Source: Saturnia japonica (Eukaryota > Arthropoda > Insecta > Lepidoptera > Saturniidae). From it: 64,000 nucleotides of DNA. The stretch is from contig CM065325.1 of the NCBI GenBank assembly GCA_033032175.1, forward strand, positions 2,508,930 to 2,572,929. The letters run 5' to 3'. Within the stretch, counting starts at the first letter, position 1. Each line of letters begins with the position of its first letter. The position numbers and the translations under genes were made by a program. A model generated the notes under the pieces. That model saw only the letters and a program-made list of their open reading frames with translations, had not been told where the DNA came from and did not search any database. Positions 44,601-59,600 of this stretch are shown piece after piece.

Positions 44601-47600
44601 TAAGTATATTATTTACAATTAAACATTATTACTTAAAGTAATATCGTAAAACGTGTAGAAATATAAATAAAATATTTTTACGCCAGCAAAGCCTTTAAAA
44701 CCTATTTTAATAAATAAATACCTTTAGTAGATAGTAATACTTGCCCAGGCTAAACAAAAAATATTACTGCAATCTGTGTAAAATACCTTCTGTAGGTACC
44801 TGTTTATCATTTAGGATGGCTCAATAATATATGTAGTTTTAAAATACACAGTAATTAAAAGAGACTAAAATAATTGTTTTTTTTCTAAATATCAATTTAT
44901 TATGCTCCTGGTACAATATCATAGTTACCTAGATAATTTTATTAGTGGCGGTTATGCTCTCTGGCATAGATTTACGATTTTTTATAGGTAGAAAGAACTA
45001 CAACTGATGGTCATAGTCGGGCTCGGGTGTCATCCCTAAACATATTAAAAACTTTAAAATACATTTAATGTTCTTTTATGAAAGATACCTTTGCTGTCTG
45101 CTATATGTACATGTATATATGCACACACTATAGCTGGGTCTTATAAGGTGTCGCGAGTCCAGAGATTTTATCTCATCTAAAAATATGTGTACCAGGCTAA
45201 AAGAAGTTTTCACTTAAAAAAAAAAAAACAACTTTAAAAATGTTGTCTGTCTGTCTTTTTGTTTGTTGGGCTTATCTACAAAACGGTTCAATTGATTTTG
45301 ACAGGACTTTCACTGGCAGATAGCTGATGTTATAGGGAGTAACTTATGCTACTTTTGATTTAAAAAAAATTAGGATTCCATGCAAATAAAATAAACTAAA
45401 GTCACAGTGTTCAGTACTGTGTGCACCCCAAGTGCGCTATTCTCTTTACTGCTGTCGCCCCATGCAAAATTCCACACTGACAAAGTTGTAAGTACAGCTA
45501 GTTAGGAAATAAAATGTAAATTTTAAAATTATGTGCAGAATAAAATCCAACTGCTTGAAATATGTACATATTGCGATTAAATAATAAAAGTAATTAAGTA
45601 AGTAAGTAATTAATGTGCAAAGTAATCACATCTTACAGAGCTTCACTTTACTTGAAATATTCTAAAATATAAAGTTTAACCAGTATTTATTTAATAATAG
45701 TTAAATAAGTCATAAAAAGTTCAAATTCAAAACAAAAGAAAATCCTATGATGTTGGAGTCCATCAAACATAACATGATGAGACATTTGAGTAGGCCAACA
45801 ACACCAACATGACAGAGATGACTAGTGATGGGCTGTAGATCCTTCAGTGTCACTGATGTTCACTTCACTTCATATCTTACACATTAGTACACAATTCCTC
45901 CAGTGTCATGTGGTTACAATTTAAAGGAAGGGGATTGGTTGGTGGGAATTTCTTGTCTGTTCTATTGAAGTTGACCAGTGTCATTTTGGCTCTAAATCAA
46001 GTTAACTAAAACAAAAGAGACACCACAACATTTAACAACCCAACCACCATACACTATATTAAAATTAATAATATGTACAATATTACACTACAAGGATAAA
46101 TATGTACTATAAAGTTAAAGTTTTATTTTATTAATTCCAATAAAAAGTTATATGGAATTTTAATAAAGGGAGTGCTATAGGCTTGGGAAAATTCATTCAC
46201 CTTGATGAAGCAATTCATCGAAAGTCATTCATATAAGTGTATTCTTTCACCTAAGCAGTTCATTTCATTCAGTAAATTAGTATGCACTGATGATAACAAT
46301 TTTCATTCGGAATTTGTGAGTTATAAGATGTGTTTTAATATGCAATTTTATAAAAATAGGCAAAGATACCAAACCCATTTGTTTAAGGTTTAAGGGAATC
46401 CTTCGACTGTATGGCTGTAGTCAGTTTTGTTAAAGTGAGTTCATACTGTAATGTCATCAAAACAGGGAGATTTGCATCATCAGTTGTTCTTGGTCTATAA
46501 AAGCTCTCATGCTGACTTCTGACTTGGGTGTTACGTAACGTTTAAGGAGGGGGAGAGGGTATACAAAAAAATGTTACAGTGCATTATATGGAGGGGAGGG
46601 AGGCTCAAAAATCTTCAAAAATTGTGTTACTTAATACTTGAATGCTCCCCATAATGATCCATTAAACAGTATACCCAATCTTGTCTATTTCACTGTATTG
46701 TTGTTTCTGGCTTGTATATATCTCTCTTTCTCATAATTAATTAGCTGCATTAAAGTGTTCTAAATTTTTTTTTTTTTTTTTTTCAAAACTTAATATTATA
46801 ATCATAGACACAGGATAGTATGATCATATATTATTTTTCAAAGGTGTTTTCCTGGCAACACCATACTTCTGTTAATTCTTTATGAAAATTGATCTAACAT
46901 CATTTTAAAGCTTATGTTCTCCTTTTAAAATTAATTTTTTCAAATAAAAAATAATATCAATTACAAATGCAATTTTTTGATGCCAATGAAAATATATTCA
47001 AGGCACCATCTATTAATAATCTATTTAACGGATGTGACAGTTACATTGTTTATATTCTAAAATGTGCAAAATATTCATATGGGTTAGCTAGTAATCTATA
47101 AACGTGATATTCCTGTCCTTAATATTACTCATCAAATTACATTTTAGAAGAAGAAAAAGAACCTGAGGCTCCTCCCGCTCCAGTGATCAGTACAGAATAT
47201 GATGTTGAAGAAGATGAAGGTGACTCTGATGATGAAAACATACCAGAACCACCACTACCACCAGTCATTTCAAAACAAGAAGTAACTACTGAATTTTATG
47301 CATATTCCAATTATTTAAACTTTTAATTAAAAAAAAAATAGTTTTGTTAAGTCAATGTCTGAAAACATGAGAAAAATATTTTGGTAAATATAACATGTAT
47401 AATAATTCTGTGTGTACATTTTCTATAAACAAATAAAGTCACACATAATTAATAATAATTTTAGCTAGCAATTATAGCTTAGTGGTAGCGTTTACGGACA
47501 ATGTGTCGTTCGACGTTCTGGCTACTGCTCTTGAGAGCCAATCTTCCACTAGGCTTAGCGTGTTACCATCTTGGACCACATCATCACTTAAATTCAAGTG

Positions 47601-50600
47601 GAATTGAGGCCATAACGCCGCTAAACATATAACGATAAAAAAAAACTCATATCAGTAAATTAATTACCAAAAGGTAACAGGAAAAAATATTTAAACACTT
47701 TATATGTTGAAAGTAATACCTATGAATATTGTTTTTTCATTAATACACCATAAAAAGTGATTTAAAAATATTATTCATTTAAATTATAAAAAACACGACA
47801 CAAAAACGCGCCATTATGGTCCCCTGACGTCATCATTCATTTTATATTTCAGTTTGTATGTTAACAGTAACAAGTGTGACAACTCACGCAAAAGTCTAAC
47901 GTTCACATTTCCGGAATGGTGACGTCATATTTTCTAATCGGCGTGGTTTCAAATCACGTGACTCACAGACAAAAAAAATCCAAAGGCAAAATTAAATAAA
48001 TATCTAAACAATTACTTATTCCAGATTTATATTGCTTTAGGCTTTTTATCTATAGACCAGTATTACGCAATAATTTACTTAAATTTTGAAACATACAGTC
48101 AACTCGCTGATACTTATTTTTCTCAATAATAAAATTACTGGTCTACATGATTTCAGTATACTTGTCCACCATATATATTACCTTTAACCAGGACTCCGGC
48201 TTAATTAATATAAATTGAATTCATTTTTGAGATATGCAATATAGAATTTCATTTAAAATTCGAGTTTAATCTGTTGCTTATGTATTCAGACACAGGCCAA
48301 CAAAGCAACCAAGAATAAGAGGAAAAAGAAGAAGAAGAAGGCGGCAAAGAATAAACGTAAAGAGCAATCAAAGAAGAAAGTTAACCATATTTCCAGTCAG
48401 GATGATACCAGGAAGTCAAGTGACAAAGAAAACGAGAAGGAAGTCTCTATAGAGTAAGCTTCTATAAAAGTTTATTTTTTAGTTAGAGACTTATTTAACA
48501 TTTTCATCACATAGTTTATGTTCTTTTCTCGCGAAAACGCTTTTATTCGATTTACATGGTCCTGTTTTAAATTAATAGTTATGTTATCTGACCAGGTTAT
48601 AAGTTGTATTTTGTTCGATAAAGTAACATACGAAATATGCAGTGATGATAATTATTGTAAATCAATTCGTAAAAAAGACTCTTCTGGGGAGCTTCAATGG
48701 CTTATGCTGATTAAGACATAAGGATTACCCACAATAACCATTTTAAATAATTGGCGGGCGATCTCCCTGGGTGGCAGGGCAGGAGGGGGCCAGCATTAAC
48801 ATACCTAAGTAAAATTATACTTTATTTATTTTAAAAAAAAAACAATAATTCTGTAGTACACACGAACGAAGCCTGGGCACAACTAGTTTATTATATAATG
48901 AACTTATAAACTAAATAAGATTTATAATATCTGTACTAACAATTGATTATAATGATAATGGAATAGTATTTTGTCGTATAAGTATTTCCATTATTATAAT
49001 ATTTATTCGAATACCCGATTATCACATAGAATAGTAACATTCTTCTAAATTCATTTCATACTCACACAACTTACAATTTTTTTTTATACTACAAAGGCAA
49101 ACAAGCATACTTCTACCTCTACTACCTCTCTTCAGCAACTCTCTAAGAATCTCTCTTCTCTTCTACTCATAAGAATGTATATGCCGTTATGGAATCTGAC
49201 ACATTAATCGTCCCGAAAAACTGTCGGTGCGACCAAGTGTGAACAGTGTTCATATCCGTACGTAATTTGCCCTCGTATGATAGCAATGATATCTATATGA
49301 AAATAAGATGATTTTAACATTCTAAGAATTCAAGAAATAGGTCCTCTGGAGCAGAAATCTGTAAAGTACGATAATATTTTGTCCAATATACGGAAATACG
49401 ATAATTTAGATGTTACTGGTACGATAACTTCCATGCTTTAGGTTGTGTGAACCCTGGTGTTAACCAGCAGTAATGTTCAATAACATATTATTAGGGTTTG
49501 TTATACAAAATTAATTAATAATGTAACTAATTAATCAATTGATATATTAAATTCGGTTATTAAATTGTTTGTAATAATTTTTAATCATTATTAGGTATGT
49601 ACAAGAAAATATACAGTTTCATGAATTGGAGCCAATGTATAGGCAGTTTCATCGTATATTTGAAGCTTTCAAAATTACTGAGAAAAAGGATGACGCTATC
49701 AAGGATGAGGGGAAGGACTTACCGAAACCTTCCAAACCTCAAGAAAAAGTACAGGATCAGTTTGCTACAGATGAAGAGGCAGTTGAAGTATGTATAGTCT
49801 TCAGACGTATTATTTTAAGATTAGTGATGACGGGCGGATGCGTTTAAAAAGGAAGCCATCTAAGTAAAATATTAATTAAAAAAAAAAAAAACAACTAAAG
49901 TGGCAAACAAGCACATGGCCTGCCTGATGGTTAGCGGTAACCGTAGCCTATAGGCGCTTATAAATACCATTGCCGACCTTGATCCCTCTTAGTCCAAAGA
50001 GCTTTGAGTAAATTGTATAACTATTTAAAAAAATTAATATTCAATAGGAGATTAAAGAAATTATAAATCTTTAGATATGATTTATTCAGTTGCTGCATGT
50101 TTTTGTATTACTAATTTCACTATTTTGAAGTACATATTAACTTTAAATAAGGTAATGGTGTTAGTATAGAACAAACAAACAAACCATTCTTTCTCTAAAT
50201 GTGAATTTTCGTAATAAAATTCTAAATACTGATTAATAGGCCTTGGCTCTACCATTCAGCGGAGGGTCGCGGCTTCCATCCCGGCACATGGCTGAATTTT
50301 GTGCGATGAGCATAACAATTGTCAGTTATGTGCTTGGTAGTTCAATATATTTATGTATATCAGGTGTTTAGTTACCATAATACAAGCTTGCTTAGTTTGA
50401 ATGAAATTGCTGTGCGTGAAATTGTGTTAAAAAGTAGACAACGTACAGCTTAAACTGGTAGGTTTAGAAGTTGTGCGATTTTGTCAAAAATCAGCACAAT
50501 GGTATAATACTAGAAATAGAGATAAATTAGTCGTACCGTGTTTTACACTTAGTAAAACTAATAAAAGTGTTTGAGTTAATAGTGTTAGATTCTATAATAA

Positions 50601-53600
50601 CATCCCGAAGCACATTACTGATTTACCGGACAACTAGTTCAAAGACCATGTCAAGCCAGCTTTACTGTCAAAAGGTTATTATAAGGTGGATCATTATGTG
50701 AATGATAGTGATTTCTTTTCTTTCTCCCTCTCTGTGCATTCACTAAATTATTATTATTGTACCTTTAAAATTACACTTGTACAGTTGGAAACAAAAGATA
50801 AAACCGATGGATGAGTTTCTTACCGGTTCTTCTCGATTACTCGAATGTTTTCCGAACTGACAGTAGTGTTTTGACACTCATAGGTGCCTTCTTATGACCT
50901 AAATTGAATAAAGATTATTTTGATTTTTGAATTTAATTTTGCACAAGAGTTTCTTATATAACATAGGCCTGCATGGCATCGATATTTCTGTCACCAGTGA
51001 TAGCAGTCACTTGTGGTCTATACAGTACTTAGGTACCAGATCTGTGCTATTATAACACAGTCATTTTGTCGAGCTAGCATACAAAAAAGTTGAAACTTAA
51101 AGCAGGATTTTTTAAAATTTTATCCCTAATGCGGGTTAAAATTAGGATGATTCCTGAGATGATGCCAATGAGAAATCACATGGTGCACACGGTTAATAGA
51201 ATATTGTACAAAGAAAACAAGAACTTTACTTAACAGAAAAGTGCAGCAGATGAAAAGGAACGGCTGTCTAAACGCAAATTGAAGAAGTTATCGCGGCTCT
51301 CGGTGGCCGAGCTGAAGCAGTTAGTTCCGCGGCCGGACGTCGTCGAGATGTATGACGTCACAGCAAGAGATCCAAAGTTGCTGGTGCAGTTGAAAGCTCA
51401 TAGAAACACTGTGCAGGTCCCACGGCACTGGTGCTACAAGAGAAAGGTATCTATTTTGTTCTTGCCTATTTAAGTTTAATCTATTTACATTATTTCTCTA
51501 AAGGGTTTTTTTCTGTGGCAACACCATATCTTCCTTCATTCTTCATCAAAATTAATTATTCAAACACCATTTTAAAGCTTATCTTTCCTGCTATTGATGA
51601 AAAATAGTTTGAAATTAATGTTTTTGTTATAAAATGGATTCCAGAAAATAATTAGGGCTGCCATCAACAGATGAATATATTCAACTAAATCGTGGGAAGG
51701 TGCACGATTAACAATGTGTTTGACTAACATGAGAGCTGCTTTTAGATTGTTTACATTATATAATGTGCAAAATAGTTCCATGGATCGGCCAGTTTAATCT
51801 TGTAATCTAACAAAAAACCTAAAAGCAACAGCATAGATAGCAACAGATCATTTCAGACAAATTCAGCATCAATGTCTATTTACTTGTGTGTTTCTTTTTT
51901 AAACCGACTTTTAAAAAAGGAGGAAGTTTCTCAATTCAAATGTTTATTTTTTTAATGGATGCCTCGCCATAACTTCTTTGTTTATGAATCGATTTACATG
52001 ATTGTTTTTTGTTGGAAAAGGGTTACCTCAAGGGTGGTCCCGTTTTAATTTCATTGGTATTGGACCTTCAACTTCGAAGATATACCAGGGAACTTCTCAA
52101 AACCAACAGAGTTGGTTTTCTTTTTTGTTAAATTTTTTTTGTTAGTTATAGTATTAAAATTGTAAGTCTAATTCATCACTCTATGAATTCATAATAAATT
52201 GGAATGGTTGACAGTATTTACAAGGCAAGAGGGGTATAGAAAAACCCCCATTCGACTTACCGGACTTTATCAAGAAAACTGGGATTATGGAAATGAGAGC
52301 TTCTCTCCAAGACAAAGAAGAAACCAAAACGCTAAAAGCCAAAATGCGCGAACGGGCGAGACCAAAGCTGGGCAAGATCGATATTGATTATCAGAAACTT
52401 CATGACGCTTTTTTCAAGTTAGTTCACACTTACTTAAAGAATTTGATATATCGCAAGTCACAAATATAAATTTATTATCTTCAAAAACCATGCTTGAGAT
52501 AATTGGGTTTTAAAAGTTTGAAAATTCATTGCTGTATGTATGTATGTGAACTAAGGGTTCAAATGTCCTAAATTATACCTTTAGTTATACAGCAATAAAT
52601 TGAGCAATGAATTTGTGACGTGATATGTAGTTTTATATATAAACTAGCCGATCTCTGTGGTTTCACCCGCGTTACAGTTGTCACTTCTCGTGCTTGCCTA
52701 TAGCTATTTGGATGCGGTTTAGTTATACAGCATATCCCAGAACTCAACGTCAAGCCGAAACGGGGTGACAGAATTGATTGAAACCATCATGAGAAAAAAA
52801 AAACTATTCCATGCAGTTTGGAAATTATGGACATTTAAGAAAAACCTAGAAATTTGGTCAAACTGTAACCATTTTTCGGTTATTGTGGTTAATTTTTATT
52901 ATTTTTGTTCATTTAAACTTTGGAACCGTAACTCTAAATAACATTTCTAGAACCCTGGTCAAAAATAATGACACAACTGCCCCAAGTTTTCTAGAATTAA
53001 AACTATTTGTTAAACTATGAATCTAAAATTTTCAAAATCTGTCGTATTTGAAAGGCCCTCCTTTAAAAAAAATGTACTAAAGTGCCTTGGCAAGTGCCAT
53101 TAAAAGTTCGCGCATTTAATCAGTATTGTAAAATGGTACAATACTTATTACTTTCATACTAAAAAAAAATCGTAAAAAAATAAAACCTCGAGTAACCCAA
53201 TTTTTGCTAACCCATTTTACTCAGTTCAAATGTTTTTTATTCGCACAAGCTCTGGGTAGGTTCTTAATTTTACGGAAAAATGATGAGAGAGATGGATAGT
53301 GGACATGTTTGCCATGAGCGACCGAGACAGATAGTGACGCCACACAGTGAGACGAAGATTCATCTGACACCAGTTAGTATGTTTCGCTCATTCATCTACT
53401 GCGCACCTTTCCGTATTCGCTTGTGTTGATTTAGTACTGACAACTTTGGCTTCTCTCTTTTGGAATTGGACTTTTGTGTTGGCACCCTTATTATCTACCA
53501 TGCCTACGTGCTACACTTCACAAGAATATGCGAACATGCACCTCATTTATGGGGAATGCAGATGCAACGCAAGTGCCACCGCTAGACTTTATCGTGAAAG

Positions 53601-56600
53601 ATATCCAAATTTAGAGCGCTATCCGGATCACCGCGTGTTTGTTAATGTGCACCGTTCACTCACGGAGGGCGGCCATTTCCCGAATCAAATACGGGCTGGA
53701 GGTAGAGCTCGCTTTCCTTACGAGGAAGAAGTGTTGCCAGAGGTCGCAGATGCCTCAAGTATTTCCGTTCGTGGAATTGTAGAAAGAACGGGAATACCCA
53801 AAAGCACATCACATCGTATTTTACAAAGAGTCGAAATGCATCCGTTCCACGTACAACGAGTTCAAAGTCTTGTTCCTCGAGATTATCCTGAAAGGATTTC
53901 ATTTTGTAAAACAATGCTACAGAGGCATAATGAAAATCCCCAATTCATCCAAAAAATTCTCTGGTCAGATGAATCTACATTTAAAAAAGATGGTTATATA
54001 AACTTACACAATTTTCACGAATGGCATGTGACGAATCCACATTTAATGCGAGAAGACAGATCCCAGTATTGCTTTAAAGTAAACCTGTGGACCGGAATTT
54101 TAAACGACAAAATTGTTGGACCTTTTGAGCTGCCTGAGAACTTGAATGGCACGAATTACCTACATTTTTTACGAGAAAATTTACCAACTTTCTTAGAGGA
54201 CGTACCACTAACAGATCGTCGCCACATGTGGTATCATCAAGTTGGCTGCCCAGCACATTACGCAGTGCAAGTAAGAGATTTCCTTGACCAGGAATATCCG
54301 GAAAGGTGGATTGGACGTCCAGGCACTATCTCGTGGCCAGCCCATTCCCCAGATTTAAATCCCCTGTTTTTTTTGTTGTTGGGGGCGTTCTTAAAGAAAA
54401 AGTTTATTCAAAGCCTATTGACAGCGTAGCCGAGCTGCGTGAACGAATTTCTCAAGCTGCTGAGGACATCAACTCTCGAGGATATGCCCGACTAATAACT
54501 AGATCTTTTTAAATAAGATGTAGGGCGTGTATTAAGGCTGATGGTAAACAATTTGAACATTTATTGTACTTAATAAAAAATGCTATTTCCCTATCTGACT
54601 TTTATTCCAATAAACCTAAACTAGGTCAACATTTTTCATTATTTTATTAATTTTACGTACTCGGTCGCTCATGGCAAGCATGTCCACTATCCATCTTTCA
54701 CAACAATAAAAAACATTTGAACTGAGTAAAATGGGTTAGCAAAAATCGGGTTACTCGAGGTTTTTATTTTTTTACTAGTTTTTTTTTAGTATGAAACTAA
54801 CAAGTATTGTACCTTTTTACAATCCTGTTTAAATGCGCGAACTTTTAGTGGCACTTGCCAAGGCACTTTAATACATTTTGCCTTTCAAAGTCGACAAATT
54901 TTAAATTCATAGTTTAACAAATAGTCTTCATTCTAGAAAACTCGGGGCAGTTGTGTCATTATTATATTTTTGACTGTGGTTCTAGAAATGTTATTTATGG
55001 TTACGGTTCCAAAGTTTAAATGAACAAAAATAATAAAAATTAACCACAATAACCAAAAAATGGTTACAGTTTCACCAAATTTCTAGGTTTTTCTTAAATG
55101 CCCATAATTTCCAAACTGCAGGGGATAGATTTAATTTTTTATTTTTCTCATGATCGTTACAATCAATCCTGTCACCCCGTTTTGGCTTGACGTTGAGTTC
55201 TGGGACACCCTGTATAGCCTAAAACCTTCTTTAATAAAAAGGTTATTTAATGCAAATCAAATTTTTAAATTGGTCAGTTCCTGAGATTAGTGTATTTAAA
55301 CAAATAAACTCCTCAGCTTTATATTGGTTTAATATTCAGGGTAGAGGGTATGGGTTGGAACATGCCACCCACTAGAATTGTCTTGTACCCATACCAGGAT
55401 AGTAGGTTACTAACTTGTAGTTTTCAGGGGCCAGGCACCCCTTGCAAAAGGAATCTAAATTACCTTAAATATGATTTTCAACATAAGGTTCATCGAAACT
55501 TTGTTATAAAATAGTAAAAAATTACCAGTCTACCAGAAAGGTTATAACCTGTACAGATGTGCCTGCCCAGGTAGACCAGAGCATGTATTAGAAAATAGAC
55601 TTGTACAGATTATTCAACCTTCAAGGTTACTGATGCTAAATCAGAAATAATTTGTTTTTATTAAACCCTTTTGTGAACCTGTACGTGTGTGCGTGCCCAT
55701 ACACGCTACGACGCGACGCGACGTACGGTCTACCTGCGCAGGTATACCATAGTGTATGTGGCTGGCCTTATAGTTTCAAATATTAGTGAGAGTAAATTTT
55801 AACCAACCATTTTATTGTTGTATTTCTTGTAAATGAAATCGGTGATCGCAAAAATGTGTTAAGAAAACACTTTAATTTATGATCCCGTTATGCACAGTGT
55901 AATGACTGGGGCACTATGTACATTTTTTTTCTCCCACAAGCAGGGTTTCAGATATAACACTATTTACTAGTGTCTTTTAAGAGGTAAGTAGTAACATAAT
56001 TATTAGTTCATTTAGAAAACTATGCAGTAACATATCGCACGTCACAAATTATTATTTATTATTGTATAGTATTTGTATGGGTATTGTATTAAAAAAATAT
56101 AGGACATTTGAACTTTTAGTTATGCAGCAATGAATTTTCAAACTTTCAAAACGCGGTTGTCTCAAACATGGTTTTTGAAGATAATATTATTGTTTATGAC
56201 GTGCGATATTTATTTGTCACTTATCACTTATAATATTATAGGGAAAATAATTAAGTTTTTTGCCCATAAGACTGGACTGCATGATATTGATATTTTCATT
56301 AATTTAGAATAACAATTTGAAATGAAATACTTTTTTTATGTACTGATGACTTAATACAGATTTTCAAACATATTGTTTTTTTATTATTATTATTCACTTA
56401 CTAGCTATGCCTCACGGTTTCACCCGTGTTAAATTTAATCGACCAATACACTCCACTGCTCTTTTGTCAACGGGTAGCCTATCGTTTCTCTCACTTCTCT
56501 TATTTAACTACAGCTTACCAGATTGCGTGAAGTTAATTAATTAATTAATAATTAATTTTGAAATCTGACTGATACTTTCAGAGGTTAGCGCGTTCAAACA

Positions 56601-59600
56601 AACAAATGAACAATCTCTTGAGTATTATATTATTAAAAAAGTACTAACTGTGTCCGCGGCTTTGGTCTCGTGGAAGTTAGAAGAACGCGTAATGATTATA
56701 CAAATCTTAGTTTCTTAAAACGTTAATAACTTTTTATAGAATGAAGACATTGCGATAAAAAATGTTGTTAAGTTGAAGTATAAGGAATAAACCAAGAAAA
56801 AATCGATCAAAATTTATCCAGTAGTTTTTAAGTGATGTGCTCACAACGGCAAATCTAAATAATTTTATTTAGATACATAAATAACAACTTCATTATGTAT
56901 AATTTCTAGATGGCAAACAAAACCGCGTATGACGATCCACGGCGATCTCTATTACGAAGGTAAAGAATTCGAGACGCGACTGCGAGAAAAGAAACCTGGT
57001 GATCTCTCCGAGGAACTGAGAACTGCTCTCGGTATGCCAGTCGGACCCGGCTCCCATAAGGTACAGCAATAATTTCGAAGCGAAATGTCTTTGTGCTCGA
57101 TGAGAGTAAAATCTTAAGGTTCAATTTTAGTGCAACGTTTTTGACGTAAAAAGGACGGGAAATAAGTATTACCGCTACACCTATTTCTGTCACAAAGGTA
57201 GGGTTTAGAGATGTGAATCGGTTCGAGGAAAAACTGAAAAAACCGTTCTTGCAAATACCGATAAACTGTTTTCCAGTATGAAACCGGATTCAAACTAAGA
57301 TTGTGTTGTTCGCGACTGAACGAACCAAATAACCTCTGTACTACCATAACCAAAATTACTTAAGTATAATTAAGTATAGTCTCTGTATAAATAATGTACA
57401 TTATAACAATTAGTGAACTAGGTACTATGATTGCTTATCGTTCTTTTTGTTAAAGTTATGTTTACTTTATTGTTAGAATCCTAGTACAATATGTTCACAA
57501 TTGTCACAAACGACCTCGTCCGATGGGTCGGATTCAAACTTGCGATCTGTTTTATCTAATCACTCAGCACTTGATGTAATGAAATCACATTTAATTATTG
57601 TCGTTGCCGGCGACTTCTGTCTTCAGGGTGCATGTTCTCGAAAGCAGTATATGTACTCTTATCCAAAAGGAGCTGGCTTCTAGTTGACGCTGTCAATCAA
57701 ATTGCTTCATTCACAGTGAATGATTCACTAGACTGGTGACTTCATTCAAAATAACAACAAAGCAGTTTCATTACTTCACATCAATTAAAACCGAAGACAA
57801 AACAGTTTTTTCGAAACTAATTGCTTAAAAATCGGTTCAGATAATTGTAATCGGTTCACATTTCTAGTTTGATTTACAACACACACTGGCACATGAGGAT
57901 TTCTAAGTTCTCAGGAGTACCAATTTACTAATGACTGGCCTCGATTAAGACTGGTCCTATTTGCGGTTATAAATAGCTACATTCGAAATTACCATAAAAC
58001 AACTTATTTTATATCCCTGATACTTTGAGATTTTCATGGAACTTCCTTTTATTAAGTTCAAGTTTTAGCAGGATCTCAATGTTAAGTGAAGATGAAGAAC
58101 TACATTCACTACAGCAGCGAGTAGTCATTTCCTCGCTGAGCGTGTTTTATCGTCTGTATCATGGTGAATGTTTGAAGAATTTTTTGACCTTATCCCATCA
58201 TCTCCCTTCCACCACAGAACCATGCGGTCTGATCTAGAAAGTCACGGATACAAGGTAGCGCCCATCATGGCACGAACAAAGAAGTTCGCTAATTCTTACC
58301 TTTGCCGAACTGTGCAGATGTGGAATAATCTTCCAACCAACATGTTCCCTCTTTCTTATGACATTGGGTCCTTCAATCGAGCCGTGAAGTGACATTTACT
58401 TACTTATACTTATTTCCAAGATACAGGATCTCCTAGTTTGGGTGTCACCAACGTTCGCCGTTGTTTGTGGACTGTACAGTATTTACCATCATGTAGTGTA
58501 AAGTAATTTTGCCAAGCTAGTATAAAAAAATAGAGTTTTCAAAAAAAAAACAATACAAAAAAAGAGATGTGGTTGTTTCAGGTACCACCGCCATGGCTCA
58601 TCGCTCAGCAACGTTACGGTCCACCACCATCGTACCCCAATCTGAAGATACCAGGACTAAACGCTCCTATACCGGAAGGTTGTGCGTTTGGCTACCACGC
58701 TGGTGGTTGGGGTAAACCGCCCGTCGATGAGTTGGGTAAACCCTTGTATGGCGATGTATTTGGACACCAGAGCAATGGGCAAGACGTGAGTATAATTTAT
58801 ATATGCAAAATAATTTACGATATCGTCCGCGTGAAAGTTTTTAACGTCCCTTGAGAATAACTTTGTTAATCAAGATAAACCCCATGACTTTCTTTGGACT
58901 ACAAATGACTTCTATGCAAAATTCCATCAAATTCAGTTCAGCCATTTTGTTACGATAAAAATATTGTAACACTTTGATCCCAATATGCTAAGTTTTAAGT
59001 TTTTCTTATCACCACGTGATTTGAGCACGTTCATAATATGACTGATCAATTTGTTTGATATATTTTCGTTTTACTAGGATTTGGACGATCAAGATATAGA
59101 CAGGACTATGTGGGGTGAACTAGAATCAGAATCTGAGGAAGAATCCGAAGAAGGTATGGCTTGTAAAAATCTTTCAATAAAAAAAAAAAAATTATGCTTA
59201 TATTATTTACAAAGTACATGTTATATGCCTTATTTGGAAATTCTTGTTAGATGTTCTGTAAATTTTTTCTATTCTTTACGGAAATTTTATAAAAACACTT
59301 TAAAAATGCACACTAAAAGAAAACTAATTACCTTCTTGTTGTTATATTCGGTTTTTATTCTGAATAATGGATATTGGATTGGACAGGGATATATATATTT
59401 ATAAGGGGATTATTTATAGGGTTGCTATACACTGTATTATCTAACCTGTCGAGTTTACCCCAAAAAATGAGCCGCCTCTGCCGGCATGATCGCTGGAGTA
59501 AGTCGGCGGGTTATGCGATGTGGAAGCGTCAGTTCATTCCCGGCATTCCTCTGATAGTGTTGTGTGGTGCATTCTACCAAATTAAAATGGCTTTCAATCG

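Noticed and set aside
47470..47500. tRNA gene suggested by 'tagcttagtggtagcg'
   Set aside because: Only an A-box-like sequence is present; there is no B box at the right distance and no cloverleaf. It fits a SINE relic.
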